Source: Amia ocellicauda (taxonomy: Eukaryota > Chordata > Actinopteri > Amiiformes > Amiidae). From it: DNA of 64,000 nucleotides. Location of the stretch: NCBI RefSeq assembly GCF_036373705.1, contig NC_089864.1, forward strand, positions 1,106,001-1,170,000, in the 5' to 3' direction. How positions within the stretch are numbered: the first letter of the stretch is position 1; each line of letters opens with the position of its first letter. A program made the position numbers and the translations under genes. The notes under the pieces were generated by a model. That model was given only the letters and a program-made list of their open reading frames with translations, was not told the origin of the DNA and searched no databases. Below are positions 1 to 16,300 of the stretch, in pieces.

Positions 1-2815
1 GTGCTGACTGGACTGTAGTGTACTGTAGTGTGCTGACTGGACTGTAGTGTACTGTAGTGTGCTGACTGTACTGTAGTGTGCTGACTGGACTGTAGTGTAT
101 TGACTGTACTGTAGTGTGCTGACTGGACTGTAGTGTACTGTAGTGTGCTGACTGTACTGTAGTGTATTGACTGTACTGTAGTGTGCTGACTACTGTAGTG
201 TACTGTAGTGTATTGACTGTACTGTAGTGTGCTGACTACTATAGTGTACTGTAGTGTATTGACTGTACTGTAGTGTACTGTAGTGTATTGACTGTAGTGT
301 ACTGACTGTACTGTAGTGTGCTGACTGGACTGTAGTGTGCTGACTGGATTGTAGTGTGCTGTAGTGTATTGACTGTACTGTAGTGTGCTGACTACTGTAG
401 TGTACTGTAGTGTGCTGTAGTGTGCTGTAGTGTACTGTAGTGTATTGACTGTACTGTAGTGTGCTGACTGGACTGTAGTGTGCTGTAGTGTACTGTAGTG
501 TGCTGACTGGACTGTAGTGTGCTGTAGTGTACTGTAGTGTGCTGACTACTGTAGTGTACTGTAGTGTACTGTAGTGTGCTGACTGTACTGTAGTGTACTG
601 TAGTGTATTGACTGTACTGTAGTGTGCTGACTGGACTGTAGTGTACTGTAGTGTATTGACTGTACTGTAGTGTATTGACTGTACTGTAGTGTGCTGACTG
701 GACTGTAGTGTACTGTAGTGTATTGACTGTACTGTAGTGTGCTGACTACTGTAGTGTACTGTAGTGTATTGACTGTACTGTAGTGTGCTGACTACTGTAG
801 TGTACTGTAGTGTATTGACTGTACTGTAGTGTGCTGACTACTATAGTGTACTGTAGTGTATTGACTGTACTGTAGTGTACTGTAGTGTGCTGACTGTACT
901 GTAGTGTATTGACTGTACTGTAGTGTGCTGACTGGACTGTAGTGTATTGACTGTACTGTAGTGTGCTGACTACTGTAGTGTACTGTAGTGTATTGACTGT
1001 ACTGTAGTGTGCTGACTACTGTAGTGTGCTGTAGTGTACTGTAGTGTGCTGACTGGACTGTAGTGTGCTGTAGTGTACTGTAGTGTGCTGACTACTGTAG
1101 TGTACTGTAGTGTACTGTAGTGTGCTGACTGTACTGTAGTGTACTGTAGTGTATTGACTGTACTGTAGTGTGCTGACTGGACTGTAGTGTACTGTAGTGT
1201 ATTGACTGTACTGTAGTGTGCTGACTGGACTGTAGTGTACTGTAGTGTATTGACTGTACTGTAGTGTGCTGACTGGACTGTAGTGTACTGTAGTGTATTG
1301 ACTGTACTGTAGTGTACTGTAGTGTATTGACTGTACTGTAGTGTGCTGACTGTACTGTAGTGTATTGACTGTACTGTAGTGTGCTGACTGGACTGTAGTG
1401 TATTGACTGTACTGTAGTGTGCTGACTACTGTAGTGTACTGTAGTGTATTGACTGTACTGTAGTGTGCTGACTACTGTAGTGTGCTGTAGTGTACTGTAG
1501 TGTGCTGACTGGACTGTAGTGTGCTGTAGTGTACTGTAGTGTGCTGACTACTGTAGTGTACTGTAGTGTACTGTAGTGTGCTGACTGTACTGTAGTGTAC
1601 TGTAGTGTATTGACTGTACTGTAGTGTGCTGACTGGACTGTAGTGTACTGTAGTGTATTGACTGTACTGTAGTGTGCTGACTGGACTGTAGTGTACTGTA
1701 GTGTATTGACTGTACTGTAGTGTGCTGACTGGACTGTAGTGTACTGTAGTGTATTGACTGTACTGTAGTGTGCTGACTGGACTGTAGTGTACTGTAGTGT
1801 ATTGACTGTACTGTAGTGTATTGACTGTACTGTAGTGTGCTGACTGGACTGTAGTGTATTGACTGTACTGTAGTGTGCTGACTGGACTGTAGTGTATTGA
1901 CTGTACTGTAGTGTGCTGACTGTACTGTAGTGTGCTGACTGGACTGTAGTGTATTGACTGTACTGTAGTGTGCTGACTACTGTAGTGTACTGTAGTGTAT
2001 TGACTGTACTGTAGTGTGCTGACTACTATAGTGTACTGTAGTGTATTGACTGTACTGTAGTGTACTGTAGTGTATTGACTGTACTGTAGTGTGCTGACTG
2101 TACTGTAGTGTGCTGACTGGACTGTAGTGTATTGACTGTACTGTAGTGTGCTGACTACTGTAGTGTACTGTAGTGTATTGACTGTACTGTAGTGTGCTGA
2201 CTACTGTAGTGTGCTGTAGTGTACTGTAGTGTGCTGTAGTGTACTGTAGTGTGCTGTAGTGTACTGTAGTGTGCTGACTGGACTGTAGTGTGCTGTAGTG
2301 TACTGTAGTGTGCTGACTGGACTGTAGTTTGCTGTAGTGTACTGTAGTGTGCTGACTACTGTAGTGTACTGTAGTGTATTGACTGTACTGTAGTGTGCTG
2401 TAGTGTGATGTAGTGTACTGTAGTGTGCTGACTACTGTAGTGTACTGTAGTGTATTGACTGTACTGTAGTGTGCTGACTGGACTGTAGTGTGCTGTAGTG
2501 TACTGTAGTGTATTGACTGTACTGTAGTGTGCTGACTGGACTGTAGTGTGCTGTAGTGTACTGTAGTGTGCTGACTGGACTGTAGTTTGCTGTACTGTAC
2601 TGTAGTGTGCTGACTACTGTAGTGTACTGTAGTGTATTGACTGTACTGTAGTGTGCTGTAGTGTGATTACTGTAGTGTACTGTAGTGTGCTGACTGTACT
2701 GTAGTGTGCTGACTACTGTAGTGTATTGACTACTGTAGTGTGCTGACTGGACTGTGCTCTCTTCACTGTGCTGACTGGACTGTAGTGTGCTGTAGTGTAC
2801 TATAGTGTACTGTAG
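1..2815. repeat. Minisatellite array A in an ATF6B intron
   Basis: About 2.8 kb of nearly uninterrupted short-period repeat built from the words ctgtagtgt, gctgactg, gactgtagtg and attgactgta in varying order, so units of about 10, 18 and 28 bp alternate in higher-order blocks. It continues from before the window start. The last 60 bases carry a diverged edge (gtgctctcttcactgtgctg) that reappears just before the first ATF6B exon, so the array filled this intron before the mobile element at 2816 split it. No coding potential is seen. Confidence 0.97.
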
Positions 2816-4117
2816 GGCTGCAACAAACGATTATTTTGATAATCAACTAATCTAACGATTATTAGAACGATTAGTCAACTAATCGTCAATTTTTTCACTG
2901 ATTAATCAGTAGGATTTGAACGATTATTCAGCTTTTGTAATTTGTTAAAACATGGAGTTATACTTAGTCTAACTAATAAATAAAACAAGGAAATCACTTC
3001 AGCTTTTGAAAATAATCTTTTTATTGCACTTTGAGCCAACTGAACCGGCCAATCTCTTTTTGTCCAGTTTTGTCCAACTCAAATCACAAATGCTTTGTTG
3101 CTTTAAATCTAAATAAATCTAAAGTTTCCTGCAGCAGAGAAGATCCGTTCTGCTGGAGTGCATGTGGCGGGAATGCAAAGACGATCTCGCAAGCTTTGAT
3201 CGGTTAGGGAAACGCCCCCCATTTTCCTTCCACCAACCTAGGGGATCTACTTCTTTGGGTATTTGTGATACTAAGAAGTACATCTGCACTTGAGTCTTTT
3301 AGTCATGGTGGGAGTTCTCCTCTTCACTGAGGCTGTCTGTGTCAGACTGGAGGATGTTTTCTAGCATTGACTGGCAGATCGAGTTTAACCCGGCGACGAG
3401 AGCGGGGTGCAACATGTACGCTTGCGCATTAAAGTGTCTTTTGGTTGTGTTGGTTATTCTGTGTCAGTTCACTTTCCTCCATGTTTGTCTGTGTTTCTGA
3501 TGCACATTTCTCACCTGCATCTGGCACAGTTGGAAGAACTGGGAAGAACGCAAAGCGTCGTCCAAATGATGACAAATACTGCCGTAAAGAATGGGATTTG
3601 CAACACAATGATATAAACGATAGAGCATAATATGAAATGATAGACGTTTTTCTGTCATCATATCGCACAGCCCTAAATACTGCGTAATGCATTTTTATCA
3701 ACTGGTGTCGCTAAGTGGCCATCTTGCTTAGTTCCCGCTGGAGCACACTCCCCTCTCACCGTTTCCATCTCCTGTGGTGCCGGGATGTCCCTGCATGTGT
3801 GTTGTGCTCCCATGGAAAGCAAGTTCCGCCCTGCACGCGTTATAGATGACAGCAATTTCAGTTTGAACTTCAGTGCAACTTTCCCACACGCGACTTTTTC
3901 TGCTCCGTTTGCACGCTGACATTTTAGCGCTGTTTTCTTCTATTGGAATGCATACAGGAGTGCTGCATTACAGTCTAGCACTACAGCGCCGCACTGGTCA
4001 AATCACGTTATTGCAGGCACTTAAAATAGGTCCTATGAGATCAAACTACTTGTCGACAACAAAAATATTTGTCTTAAATTTTTTGTTGTCGATAATGTCT
4101 ACAAATCGTTTCAGCCC
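2816..4117. mobile_element. hAT-like non-autonomous element, composite
   Basis: The left end begins gggctgcaacaaacgatt and the right end finishes aatcgtttcagccc, an imperfect inverted repeat of the kind seen on vertebrate hAT elements. It is flanked by gtactgta and atactgta, close to an 8-bp target duplication, although the surrounding array makes this test weak because it contains tactgta anyway. A second internal terminus (atcgcacagccct, about 3664-3676) suggests one element inserted into another. The insertion splits minisatellite A, which resumes at 4118. No transposase frame was recognised; the small open frames here look spurious. Confidence 0.75.
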
Positions 4118-4200
4118 TATACTGTAGTGTGCTGACTGTACTATAATGTACTGTAGTGTGCTGACTGGACTGTGCTCTCTTCACTGTGCTGACTGGGCTG
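4118..4200. repeat. Remainder of minisatellite A
   Basis: Short continuation of the ctgtagtgtgctgactg repeat after the inserted element, ending about 20 bases before the exon acceptor at 4218. Confidence 0.85.
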
Positions 4201-4218
4201 TCCTGACGTTCTTTGCAG

Positions 4219-7794
<3,576 letters not shown>

Positions 7795-8122
7795 CCAGCA
7801 GAGGGGTGGGGGGTGAGAAAGAGAGAGAGAGGAGGGGATGAATGGAAAGGAACAAGTGAGTGAGTGAGTGTGTGAGTGTGTGTGTCTGTGAGACTGAGAG
7901 AAGGCGGTTTGTGAAGGAGAGACTGCTGTTCTCTGCTCTCTCTCTCTGTTCTGTTGTATATTTTGATGCTATTTTTGGTTTTGTATTGGTTTCTGTCCAT
8001 TCCTGTGACTGGTCTCTGTGCACCGGACAGGACAGGCACAGCATTTCAATTATCGTTAATAATAATTCTTATTGAGGTGCAGTTCCCCGGCTGTGCCTGT
8101 GCAGAGTGCGGGGGCGCTGTCT

Positions 8123-8163
<41 letters not shown>

Positions 8164-8633
8164 ACACAACTAGGCTCTGGACTCACTTACTGCAATACAC
8201 ATCTACTACTAATGACACCATCACAGCAGTCGTATAGTGTGTACAGTAATAATGATAATGATACCCACAGTCAGAAGGGCCACAGCCTGGCCAGTCTGTT
8301 TAAAGGGACGTCACTCTGACTGATGCTGTTCTTGTAAATAAAAACCACTCGATCCAGGCCAGTCCCTCCAGCCCAGCCCAGCCCATGTCTGATATTCCTG
8401 CCCTTTTGTGCCACTGCCATCCGCTGTGTGTATGAACCCTCCGCAGGGCAGAGACAGAGAGAGGGATTTGTGGGTTTGTCTGTCTATATATACCTACACC
8501 ACCTCCCTCCTCCCTTTCTCTATTTCTCTCTCCCCCTCTCTCTTTCACTGAGGAAGGGAAACTTTTGCAATCATTGTGTAATATTTAATTTTTATTTTGT
8601 AGATTTATTTAATATTTGTCTTTTGCCAATAAA
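7795..8633 (+). other. ATF6B 3' untranslated region
   Basis: Non-coding sequence after the TAG stop, with a (tta)n run at about 8127-8161. Two candidate poly(A) signals AATAAA are present at 8337-8342 and 8628-8633; which is used cannot be told from sequence. Confidence 0.75.
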
Positions 8634-8820
8634 AATAATGAATCCAATTAAAAAGTTTAACAAAACAATGTCTAAATTGCTTTTCTTTCTGTCAGTTTTT
8701 CTCCTTTATAACAGCCCGTGAACTGACAGTGTGTAAAGTATGGAAGCTTTCTAGTGCCAAAATATAAAACACAGATGCATCCTGTGAAGCAAATGAAGCT
8801 TGTGTTTATACCCAGCTAAC

Positions 8821-8839
8821 ACACAATTATTATTATTAT

Positions 8840-8871
<32 letters not shown>

Positions 8872-9520
8872 TACATTTTATTTCTTTGCAGATGCCCTTA
8901 GCCAGGGCGACTCACAAAATATAAGTGCAATACAAAGTGCCAGAATACAGTGCAGTACAAGGCATCAAACATTACAAATTCAGATTTACATCATACAGTG
9001 CAATTCAAAGCATAATACATTTTACAACTTCCAATTTACACAAGTGAATACAATATATGGGGTCTTACATCCTGGATTGTAAAAGCTGAGAGCAGACAAG
9101 ATGTCAGGTCACAGTCAAGGGCCAAAGGACAGGGAGCATAGGGAGAATCAAAATAGCAATATGAGTACTAGTAACACAAGGCAAGTAGTGTGATAAAACA
9201 TTGTGAAGTGCTATCTTGCAGGAGAGTAAGTGACTAAATTACAAGTGCTGTCGGAAGAGATGCGTCTTGATAAGCGCTGGAATGAGGTCAAGGACTCGCT
9301 GTTTTGACTTCGGTGGGCAGGTCGTTCCACCACTTAGGGTCCAGGGATGAGAAGGAGCGGCTCTGGAGGAGGGAGAGTGGAGAGGAGGCAGAGTTAGTCT
9401 TCTGGCACTGGAGGAGCGCGGTGGTCTGGAGCCACGCTGTGGCAACTTTGTGTGTTAGCAGGGTAGCGTGTGCAGTGTATTTAATTATGGCACGACAAAC
9501 ATCCTGTGAAGCAATACGCT
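8821..9520 (-). repeat. Dispersed repeat with gggcgact core and (tta/tag)n tail
   Basis: After a trinucleotide run (8827-8870) comes tttgcagatgcccttagcca with gggcgactcacaa, the reverse of the tail gtaagtcgccctggatgagg found near 39480-39510. The matching sequence in the other copy is a stretch rich in ttgtaa and tgtatt ending in aataat repeats. The segment about 9250-9450 (gggcaggtcgttccaccact) is a phrase familiar from fish dispersed repeats. The exact family is not identified. Confidence 0.6.
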
Positions 9521-10149
9521 GATAATATTTCTATTTCAACATAGGGGAAGTGACCCAATTAAGTTTGAAATGTTTTCTTATAAATATATGAATTTCTTCC
9601 CAATAAAGTGGGTATTAAATGAAAGATAAATCTCATCTAAACACCTTTGATTTTGTCACAAATTGTCTATATTAAATTAACTTATTTAATTCCAAAAGTG
9701 AAAAGTCTGGAGTGGGCTTATAAGGTATATATGTACCCTTTAACCCCACGTGTCCAAACTAAGCCCACAAATGTTTTAATAGTAAATACTTCACATTGTA
9801 TTGATTAAGCACTTAATATTTTATAGAGTATTGAATTCAGACCTCAAATAACCAACCTAACCAATTAAAATTGTATTTCTATATTATCTGAGACTAATTT
9901 CCATCACATAGAGTTGTTGCACTTGTAGAGGCAGTTTGCTCTGCTGGTTGTTGGGGTGGGTGCCGGGGCTGTTGGGCTGTGGAAGTCTGGACAGGTGCTT
10001 CAGAAAAAGGAGCATGATTTATGGATACTTGTCTGTCCACCCGGCTCTGACTCACAGGGAATATTCCAGCGCTCTCAAAGTGTCGATGGATGTTCTCTGG
10101 CTTGAGAGCAGTGGAAAGCACACCTAGTTTTGCAGGGAATTCCTCCTGT

Positions 10150-10445
10150 CAAATTTTGTCCCTGCTAACACGGGATTGGCTACCAATCAGTATCGGCCCA
10201 AAATGGCATGAAATTAATATATTGGCAGATATTTTTTCCGATATTTCTCTCTGATGGTGCGGCTTTCATTGTGTCTAACTAAGCATCCCATTTGTTCTAT
10301 TCTACTGGTGTAGTTTTTTCAAAATATGAATGACACACACGACCTGTCCTCGTTCTATAGGCCAATAAATAATGGAAAATATCAGTATCGGACAATCTTG
10401 TTATATGAATATCGGATATCGGTATCGGCTCAGATCATCCCTAAT
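10150..10445. mobile_element. Small hAT-like insertion inside the pogo-like element
   Basis: AT-rich segment with tatcggccc near the left and gatatcggtatcggctcaga with tcatccct at the right, the style of non-autonomous hAT ends. It separates the two parts of the transposase frame (10121 and 10441). The left border is diverged, so coordinates are approximate. Confidence 0.55.
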
Positions 10446-10976
10446 TTTGACTTCACTAAACACGGTCTTGTCCAGTGCCTGGAGGATGTGTGTGAGGTGA
10501 GATGGGAGCTGGAGAAGCACAACCCCATTTTCTCTGGCCTTGGTCACAAGTGCCAGGGAAATATCTGAGGCATGACCATCAAAAATTAAAACTCTTGGCA
10601 GTCTCATGTCAGAGATCTTTGGCAAAAACAGCTTCTCAACAGTAGTCCATGGGAAATTAACCTCAATAAGTTTGTTAGAGTTAATGTAAACATGTAATAT
10701 CTTTATAATAATAAAATACATTATTCTTTACAACTTAGACCATGTTTATTATTGTTGGTAGAACAAATTCAATTATTCTGCTTTAAAGCCATGTGCTAAT
10801 AGGCTTTTCATGGGCGCTGTTTCTTTTAAGCCCATATTACAAAAACAATGACATTTTAAGATTATAATAATTGATAGAACATTAAATAGTTTTTTTCTGA
10901 AGAAGCTTCTAAAATGTTTTGATTTACTATGGTCATCAATAGTTCTCAATTTTTGTTGTTCTACTGCATCTATCAA

Positions 10977-11480
10977 TGCACTAGTTAGAGCTCATCTGGA
11001 TACTGTGGACAGTTCTGGGCTCCACACTTCAAGAAAGATATCGCTGCTCTAGAGGCAGTTCAGAGGAGAGCAGCCGGACTTATTCCAGGTCTGAAGGGAA
11101 AGTCCTACTGAGAGACTGAGGAACTGAACCTTTTCACCCTGGAACAGAGGAGACTACGTGGGGACTTGATCCAAGTCTTCAAAATCATGAAAGCCATCGA
11201 CCACATCAAACCAGAGGAGCTTTTCCAGATCAGCAGGGACACACGCACCCGGGGACACAAATGGAAATTGGGCTTCAAGGCATTCAAGACAGAAAACAGG
11301 AGACACTTCTTCACACACAGAGGCGTCACAATCTGAACAAACTCCCCAGCGATGTGGCTGAAGAGACAATTTGGGAACATTCAAAAACAGACTGGATAGG
11401 ATTCTTGATCACTTAGTTATTAATGGACACCAAACGAGCAGGATGGGGCAGATGGGCTCCTCTCGACTGGACACTGTCTT
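10977..11480 (+). mobile_element. LINE 3' fragment (CR1/L2-like), copy 1
   Basis: Encodes, with frame breaks, the C-terminal region of a non-LTR reverse transcriptase: phrases equivalent to [52 protein letters not shown] and GTFKNRLDRIL. It ends with ctggacactgtcttatgttc. Copies of the same family lie at 26790-27505, 36178-37170 (reversed) and 37172-37310. It carries stops and is inactive. The clade assignment is from memory of this common vertebrate sequence. Confidence 0.85.
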
Positions 11481-11966
11481 ATGTTCTATCTATCTGTGTG
11501 ACCATCACTCTGACAGTGTCCTGCACTCTCTCCGGAAACTCATGAAATCTACATTTTCAAATACAAAATAGTGCTTTTAAATACCAAGCAAATTCATCTG
11601 GTTTCATTTGATTTTTTAATCTCTTCATTTTATAATTCCTATCAATATTCACCAAGTTTGGTCACCAAATTCCAGAAAAATGGCTTCTTGGGAGTGCCCC
11701 TCATAAAGCAACATTTTGGGGTGACTTCTAAAAATGCTGCTGCACAGCATAACTCAAGAACAAGAAACGTGACTGGCTCCAAATAAGAAAATAACTTGAC
11801 AGTAACAACTTAGTGCATTTCCTGTGATACAGATCATCCTTCTAATACTTCCTGTTATGTTGTATTTTAAAATAAAAGAGCAAGCGGGCGTATATGGTAC
11901 GTGGGCTTCATTGGGTCACTTCCCCTATGAATTGTTTTGTAATTTGGCACTAGAAAGCTTCCATAC

Positions 11967-12894
11967 CAGAGCCCTTTATAGCAGCATGTGAACTGTATTT
12001 TTATTCTTATCAGCAGAGGATTTACAGATTGTATCATTAGCAGTATTGACACCAATTATCTCTATCTTTCTCTCTTGCAGTGCATGCTGGGAGTGTGTAG
12101 AAAGTGTGCAGGCTGTTCTGTGGTTTGGTGGTTACATGGTTTTCTCAGATTTGTTTTTGATTTTCTCTACATATTTGGGTTTTTTCTGTGTTGGTTTCTG
12201 CATATGTAGACAAATCAAGCTACTGTACTGAGCGGCGCTCAGACTCCACTGGTGGACGAGGTTCAAATGATTCTGTGCAGTTACTGTACAGCCATCTGGA
12301 AGGATGACAACAGCCTGGAACATGAAGCTCTCGATTTCTGTCACAATCAGCTGCTGTGAACAGTTTCTCCTGGTTTTAACCTCTTCTTGCTCTCCGAATG
12401 AACTTGAACCTGAGCTTCCACCACCCGAGTCGACGACTTCTGAGAGTCAGTTGTACCACTGCTGGGAAAGCTTACGCGATTCCTCTTCTCTATTCCTTCT
12501 GTTTTTGAAATCCGGCTCGAGGTGGCTTCTTTGGAAGCATTTTGATTTCATACTGAGCTCGTTGCATCAGTGTGTCTGCGTCCAGTGTTTTTTGATTTTT
12601 TATATGTCTTTGCAATACTATACATCCTATGGCCACATTCACAGTGGCGGTATAATGAGGGCATCAGAGATTATAGAATTAGTATGTTTGGCAGTGCTGA
12701 AAAGTCACAACATTGAAACCCGCAAAACTACATTATTACTCTACTCTATTGACAATATATTTCCGTTGTTCCCCCCCCCCCGATGCTTTGTGTCCCTCCC
12801 CTGACACTGTCCCCCCAGAGCCTCCTGCTCCTGTCCAACTCCCTTGGTTTGTCTTGAATATTGAGAATGTTTCAATTGAGAGATTAAAGAGTCT
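11967..12894. other. Intergenic sequence, nothing recognised
   Basis: No repeat family, RNA or convincing exon was seen. There is a cryptic acceptor-like tract (tctttctctcttgcag, about 12064-12079) and a C run at 12770-12781. The open frame 12304-12804 shows no recognisable domain. This stretch may include the promoter and 5' UTR of the receptor gene that begins at 12917 or 13367. Confidence 0.4.
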
Positions 12895-12916
12895 CAGTCT
12901 CTCTGCGTCTCAGTCA

Positions 12917-12983
12917 ATGGGGTGTGCAGTAGGTGTGGGGGTGTCAGTGCTGCTGCTGGTCACTGTGGTCCAGATCTCCACAG
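12917..12983 (+). CDS. Duplicate leader exon (upstream copy) of the Ig-family receptor
   Basis: ATG followed by 22 codons giving [20 protein letters not shown] then ST, a signal-peptide-like hydrophobic stretch, and a consensus donor gtgagt after one extra base (phase 1). The same 67-bp exon is repeated unchanged at 13367-13433, with shared flanks over about 125 bp. Either could be spliced to the V exon at 15421, which begins in matching phase. Which one is used needs transcripts. Confidence 0.7.
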
Positions 12984-13199
12984 GTGAGTTCATCTCTATC
13001 ACAGCTTCTCTGACTCTGATTTGGATTTTAATATTGAAAGTGGTGCTGGTCTGATACAGACACTGTCCGTATGTGAGTCAGTCAGTGAGAGTGTTGGGTG
13101 TTGCTTTAAATGTAGAGAAAAGTTACAGTTACATTTATCATGTATTTCATTTCTGTGACAATTTCTGTTTACTGAGAAAAAGGAAGTGGTCAGTGAATG

Positions 13200-13205
13200 C
13201 AGTGA

Positions 13206-13240
<35 letters not shown>
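13200..13240. repeat. (GA)n microsatellite
   Basis: Run of gagaga between the two leader exon copies. Confidence 0.9.
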
Positions 13241-13244
<4 letters not shown>

Positions 13245-13366
13245 AGAGAAGGAAACAGTGTTAGTGCATCTGTTAAGATATTCTCATCTCCTTATCTCCA
13301 TTTGAATCGTTTCCTATTTCTCTTTTTAGCTCTCTCTGTTTAGTCTACCTCTCTGTGTCTCAGTCA

Positions 13367-16300
13367 ATGGGGTGTGCAGTAGGTGTGGGGGTGTCAGTGC
13401 TGCTGCTGGTCACTGTGGTCCAGATCTCCACAGGTGAGTTCATCTCTATCACAGCTTCTCTGACTCTAATACAGACAGTGTTACTGTGACTCTAATACAG
13501 ACAGTGTTACTGTGACTCTAATACAGACAGTGTTACTGTGACTCTAATACAGACAGTGTTACTGACTCTAATACAGACAGTGTTACTGTGACTCTAATAC
13601 AGACAGTGATACTGTGACTCTAATACACACAGTGTTACTGTAACTCTAATACAGACAGTGTTACTGACTCTAATACAGACAGTGTTACTGTGACTCTAAT
13701 ACAGACAGTGTTACTGTGACTCTAATACAGACAGTGTTACTGTGACTCTAATACAGACAGTGTTACTGACTCTAATACAGACAGTGTAACTGACTCTAAT
13801 ACAGACAGTGTTACTGAGTCTAATACAGACAGTGTTACTGAGTCTAATACAGACAGTGTTACTGTGACTCTAATACAGACAGTGTAACTGACTCTAATAC
13901 AGACAGTGTTACTGTGACTCTAATACAGACAGCGTTACTGTGACTCTAATACAGACAGTGTTACTGGGACTCTAATATAGACAGTGTTACTGACTCTAAT
14001 ACAGACAGTGTTACTGTGACTCTAATACAGACAGTGTTACTGACTCTAATACAGACAGTGTAACTGACTCTAATACAGACAGTGTTACTGTGACTCTAAT
14101 ACAGACAGTGTTACTGTGACTCTAATACAGACAGTGTTACTGTAACTCTAATACAGACAGTGTTACTGACTCTAATACAGACAGTGTTACTGTGATTCTA
14201 ATACAGACAGTGTTACTGACTCTAATACAGACAGTGTAACTGACTCTAATACAGACAGTGTTACTGACTCTAATACAGACAGTGTTACTGGGACTCTAAT
14301 ATAGACAGTGTTACTGACTCTAATACAGACAGTGTTACTGTGACTCTAATACAGACAGTGTTACTGACTCTAATACAGACAGTGTTACTGTGACTCTAAT
14401 ACAGACAGTGTTACTGACTCTAATACAGACAGTGTTACTGTGACTCTAATACAGACAGTTACTGTGACTCTAATACAGACAGTGTTACTGACTCTAATAC
14501 AGACAGTGTTACTGACTCTAATACAGACAGTGTTACTGTGACTCTAATACACACAGTGTTACTGTGACTCTAATACAGACAGTGTTACTTCTTTCACGTT
14601 GTCATTATGGGGTATTGTATGTAGAATTTGGGGGAAAATAATGACTTTAATCCATTTTGGAATAAGGCTGTAACATAAAAAAATGTGGAAAAAGTGAAGC
14701 GCTGTGAATACTTTCCGGATGCACTGTGTATGTATATGTGTGTGTATATATAATTAGTTATTTTTCTTTGTCCTTTTACATTTATAATGAAGGTGTTATT
14801 TTAAACCAGTATGTCTCTGTGCTGTTTATTTCTGATCACCACCCAGACCACATCCTCCTCTGTCTTTGACCTCTTTCTCCTCTCTCCTCAGTCTAATACA
14901 GACCTTACTCCATACTCTTCTCTATCCTGTCCTCCTCTCCTCTCTCTTGTTGCTGCTGACAGCTCATATAAGGACAGATTGATTGATTTGACCAAGAACA
15001 TGCTGACAGTCCCCCCAACCCCCCACACCCAACTCCAAATACTGACAGGACCCCCACACACACACTCCATCCACAGTATTTATGTACATGTATACAGGCT
15101 ACCTATATATGTATGTGTGTTCTATGGCTCTACAATAAGTTAATGCACTGATGGTTACAAAGTGGAGAATGTATGATGATGGAATGAATGGGACAATAAG
15201 CAGATTGATTGATGTACATACAAGTAAATTAGTGATTTTAAACTGATTGAGAGAAATTCAGTAATAATGATACTGACAATAATAAAGTGAACATTAATAT
15301 CATAACATTGGCAGTGTACAAGAGTCTCCCCTGTGTGATTAGGAATGTAGCTTAAAAACAATGATTACTTCATTTCTCTCTCTCTCTCTCTCTACACTGA
15401 CTGTGTGTTTTGTACTCCAGGCTGCACTGTGTCAGACCCTGGTCCCACTGTGATCTCTGCTCTCTCTGGAGCCTCAGTCCTCCTGTCCTGCTCCTGCGCT
15501 GACCCTCGCTCTCAGCCTGGGACACTCAGGTGGATTCTCAACCCAGGACTAAATCACACTGAGATAGTGTACTCTGATGGGACCGTCCACTCCAGCTACA
15601 CAGACAGAGTGCGGCTGTTTAACTCTGTCTCTCCTGGAAACCTCTCTCTCCTCCTCTCTCACCTGACTGAGAGGGACCAGGGTGACTACAGGTGTGAGGG
15701 CAGTGGGAGCAGCTACAGAGACATCAGCCTCACTGTGACAGGTAACTGTGCTGCACTGCAGGAGTTCAAGTCAGAGTTAAAGACAGGATAATGAAGTAGC
15801 TCAGTGCTGAGACACAGCACAGCTAAAGCCCAGTGATGACCAAGTGAGAGGTCTCTATTGTCCATGAAACTGCTGTGACAGACGCACTGAGACACTGTAG
15901 AAACTGTCAGCGCAGGCAGAGGGACAATGAACTTTGAGACTGAGCAGAAAGATGTGAATGTCTCTCCCTCTCTCTCGTTGTCTTCCTTCTTCCTGTTTTA
16001 TGTACCATTTCCTGCCTCTTTCTGTCCTTCAGAGCAAAGGCTCATGGTCACTGTAGTCCTTCTGTAAATGCCAGTGCTGAGAGAGAGACACTGACAGAGA
16101 GGAAGATGTCAGCTGATGAAACCTGTTCAGTTTTGAATAACTGCAGTGTGAAACACAGCAGCTTGTCCCTGAGCTACACCACTGCAGTTTACTGCACAAT
16201 ACTGCATTGCATTGTATTACACTGTATTGTATTGAATTGTGGGTGTTAAGCTGCTTTGTTCTTCCTCACTCAGTAATAGTCATAGTAGCATTAACTACAG

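Larger units (their letters stand above)
9544..11925 (-). mobile_element. pogo/Tigger-like DNA transposon, decayed and interrupted
   Basis: Perfect inverted ends ataggggaagtgacccaat (9541-9559) and attgggtcacttcccctat (11910-11928) include a TA on each side, as expected for the Tc1/mariner superfamily. On the minus strand, 10721-10441 encodes LPRVLIFDGHASDIS followed by VVLLQLPSHLTHILQALD, a DDE-type transposase core, and 10121-9894 encodes LKPENIHRHFESAGIFPVS, typical of the C-terminal part of these transposases. The two parts are separated by a 0.3 kb insertion, and a LINE fragment sits at 10977-11480, so the enzyme is not intact. Confidence 0.85.
8738..11966. mobile_element. 26-bp inverted repeat bounding a nest of elements
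   Basis: 8738-8763 (gtatggaagctttctagtgc onward) is repeated inverted at 11941-11966 with one mismatch. The simplest reading is a small inverted-repeat element of about 0.85 kb that later took up a dispersed repeat and a 2.4 kb pogo-like element near its right end. No clear target duplication flanks it. A 20-bp direct repeat lies just outside (8705-8724 and 11976-11995, 17 of 20 bases matching). Confidence 0.6.
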
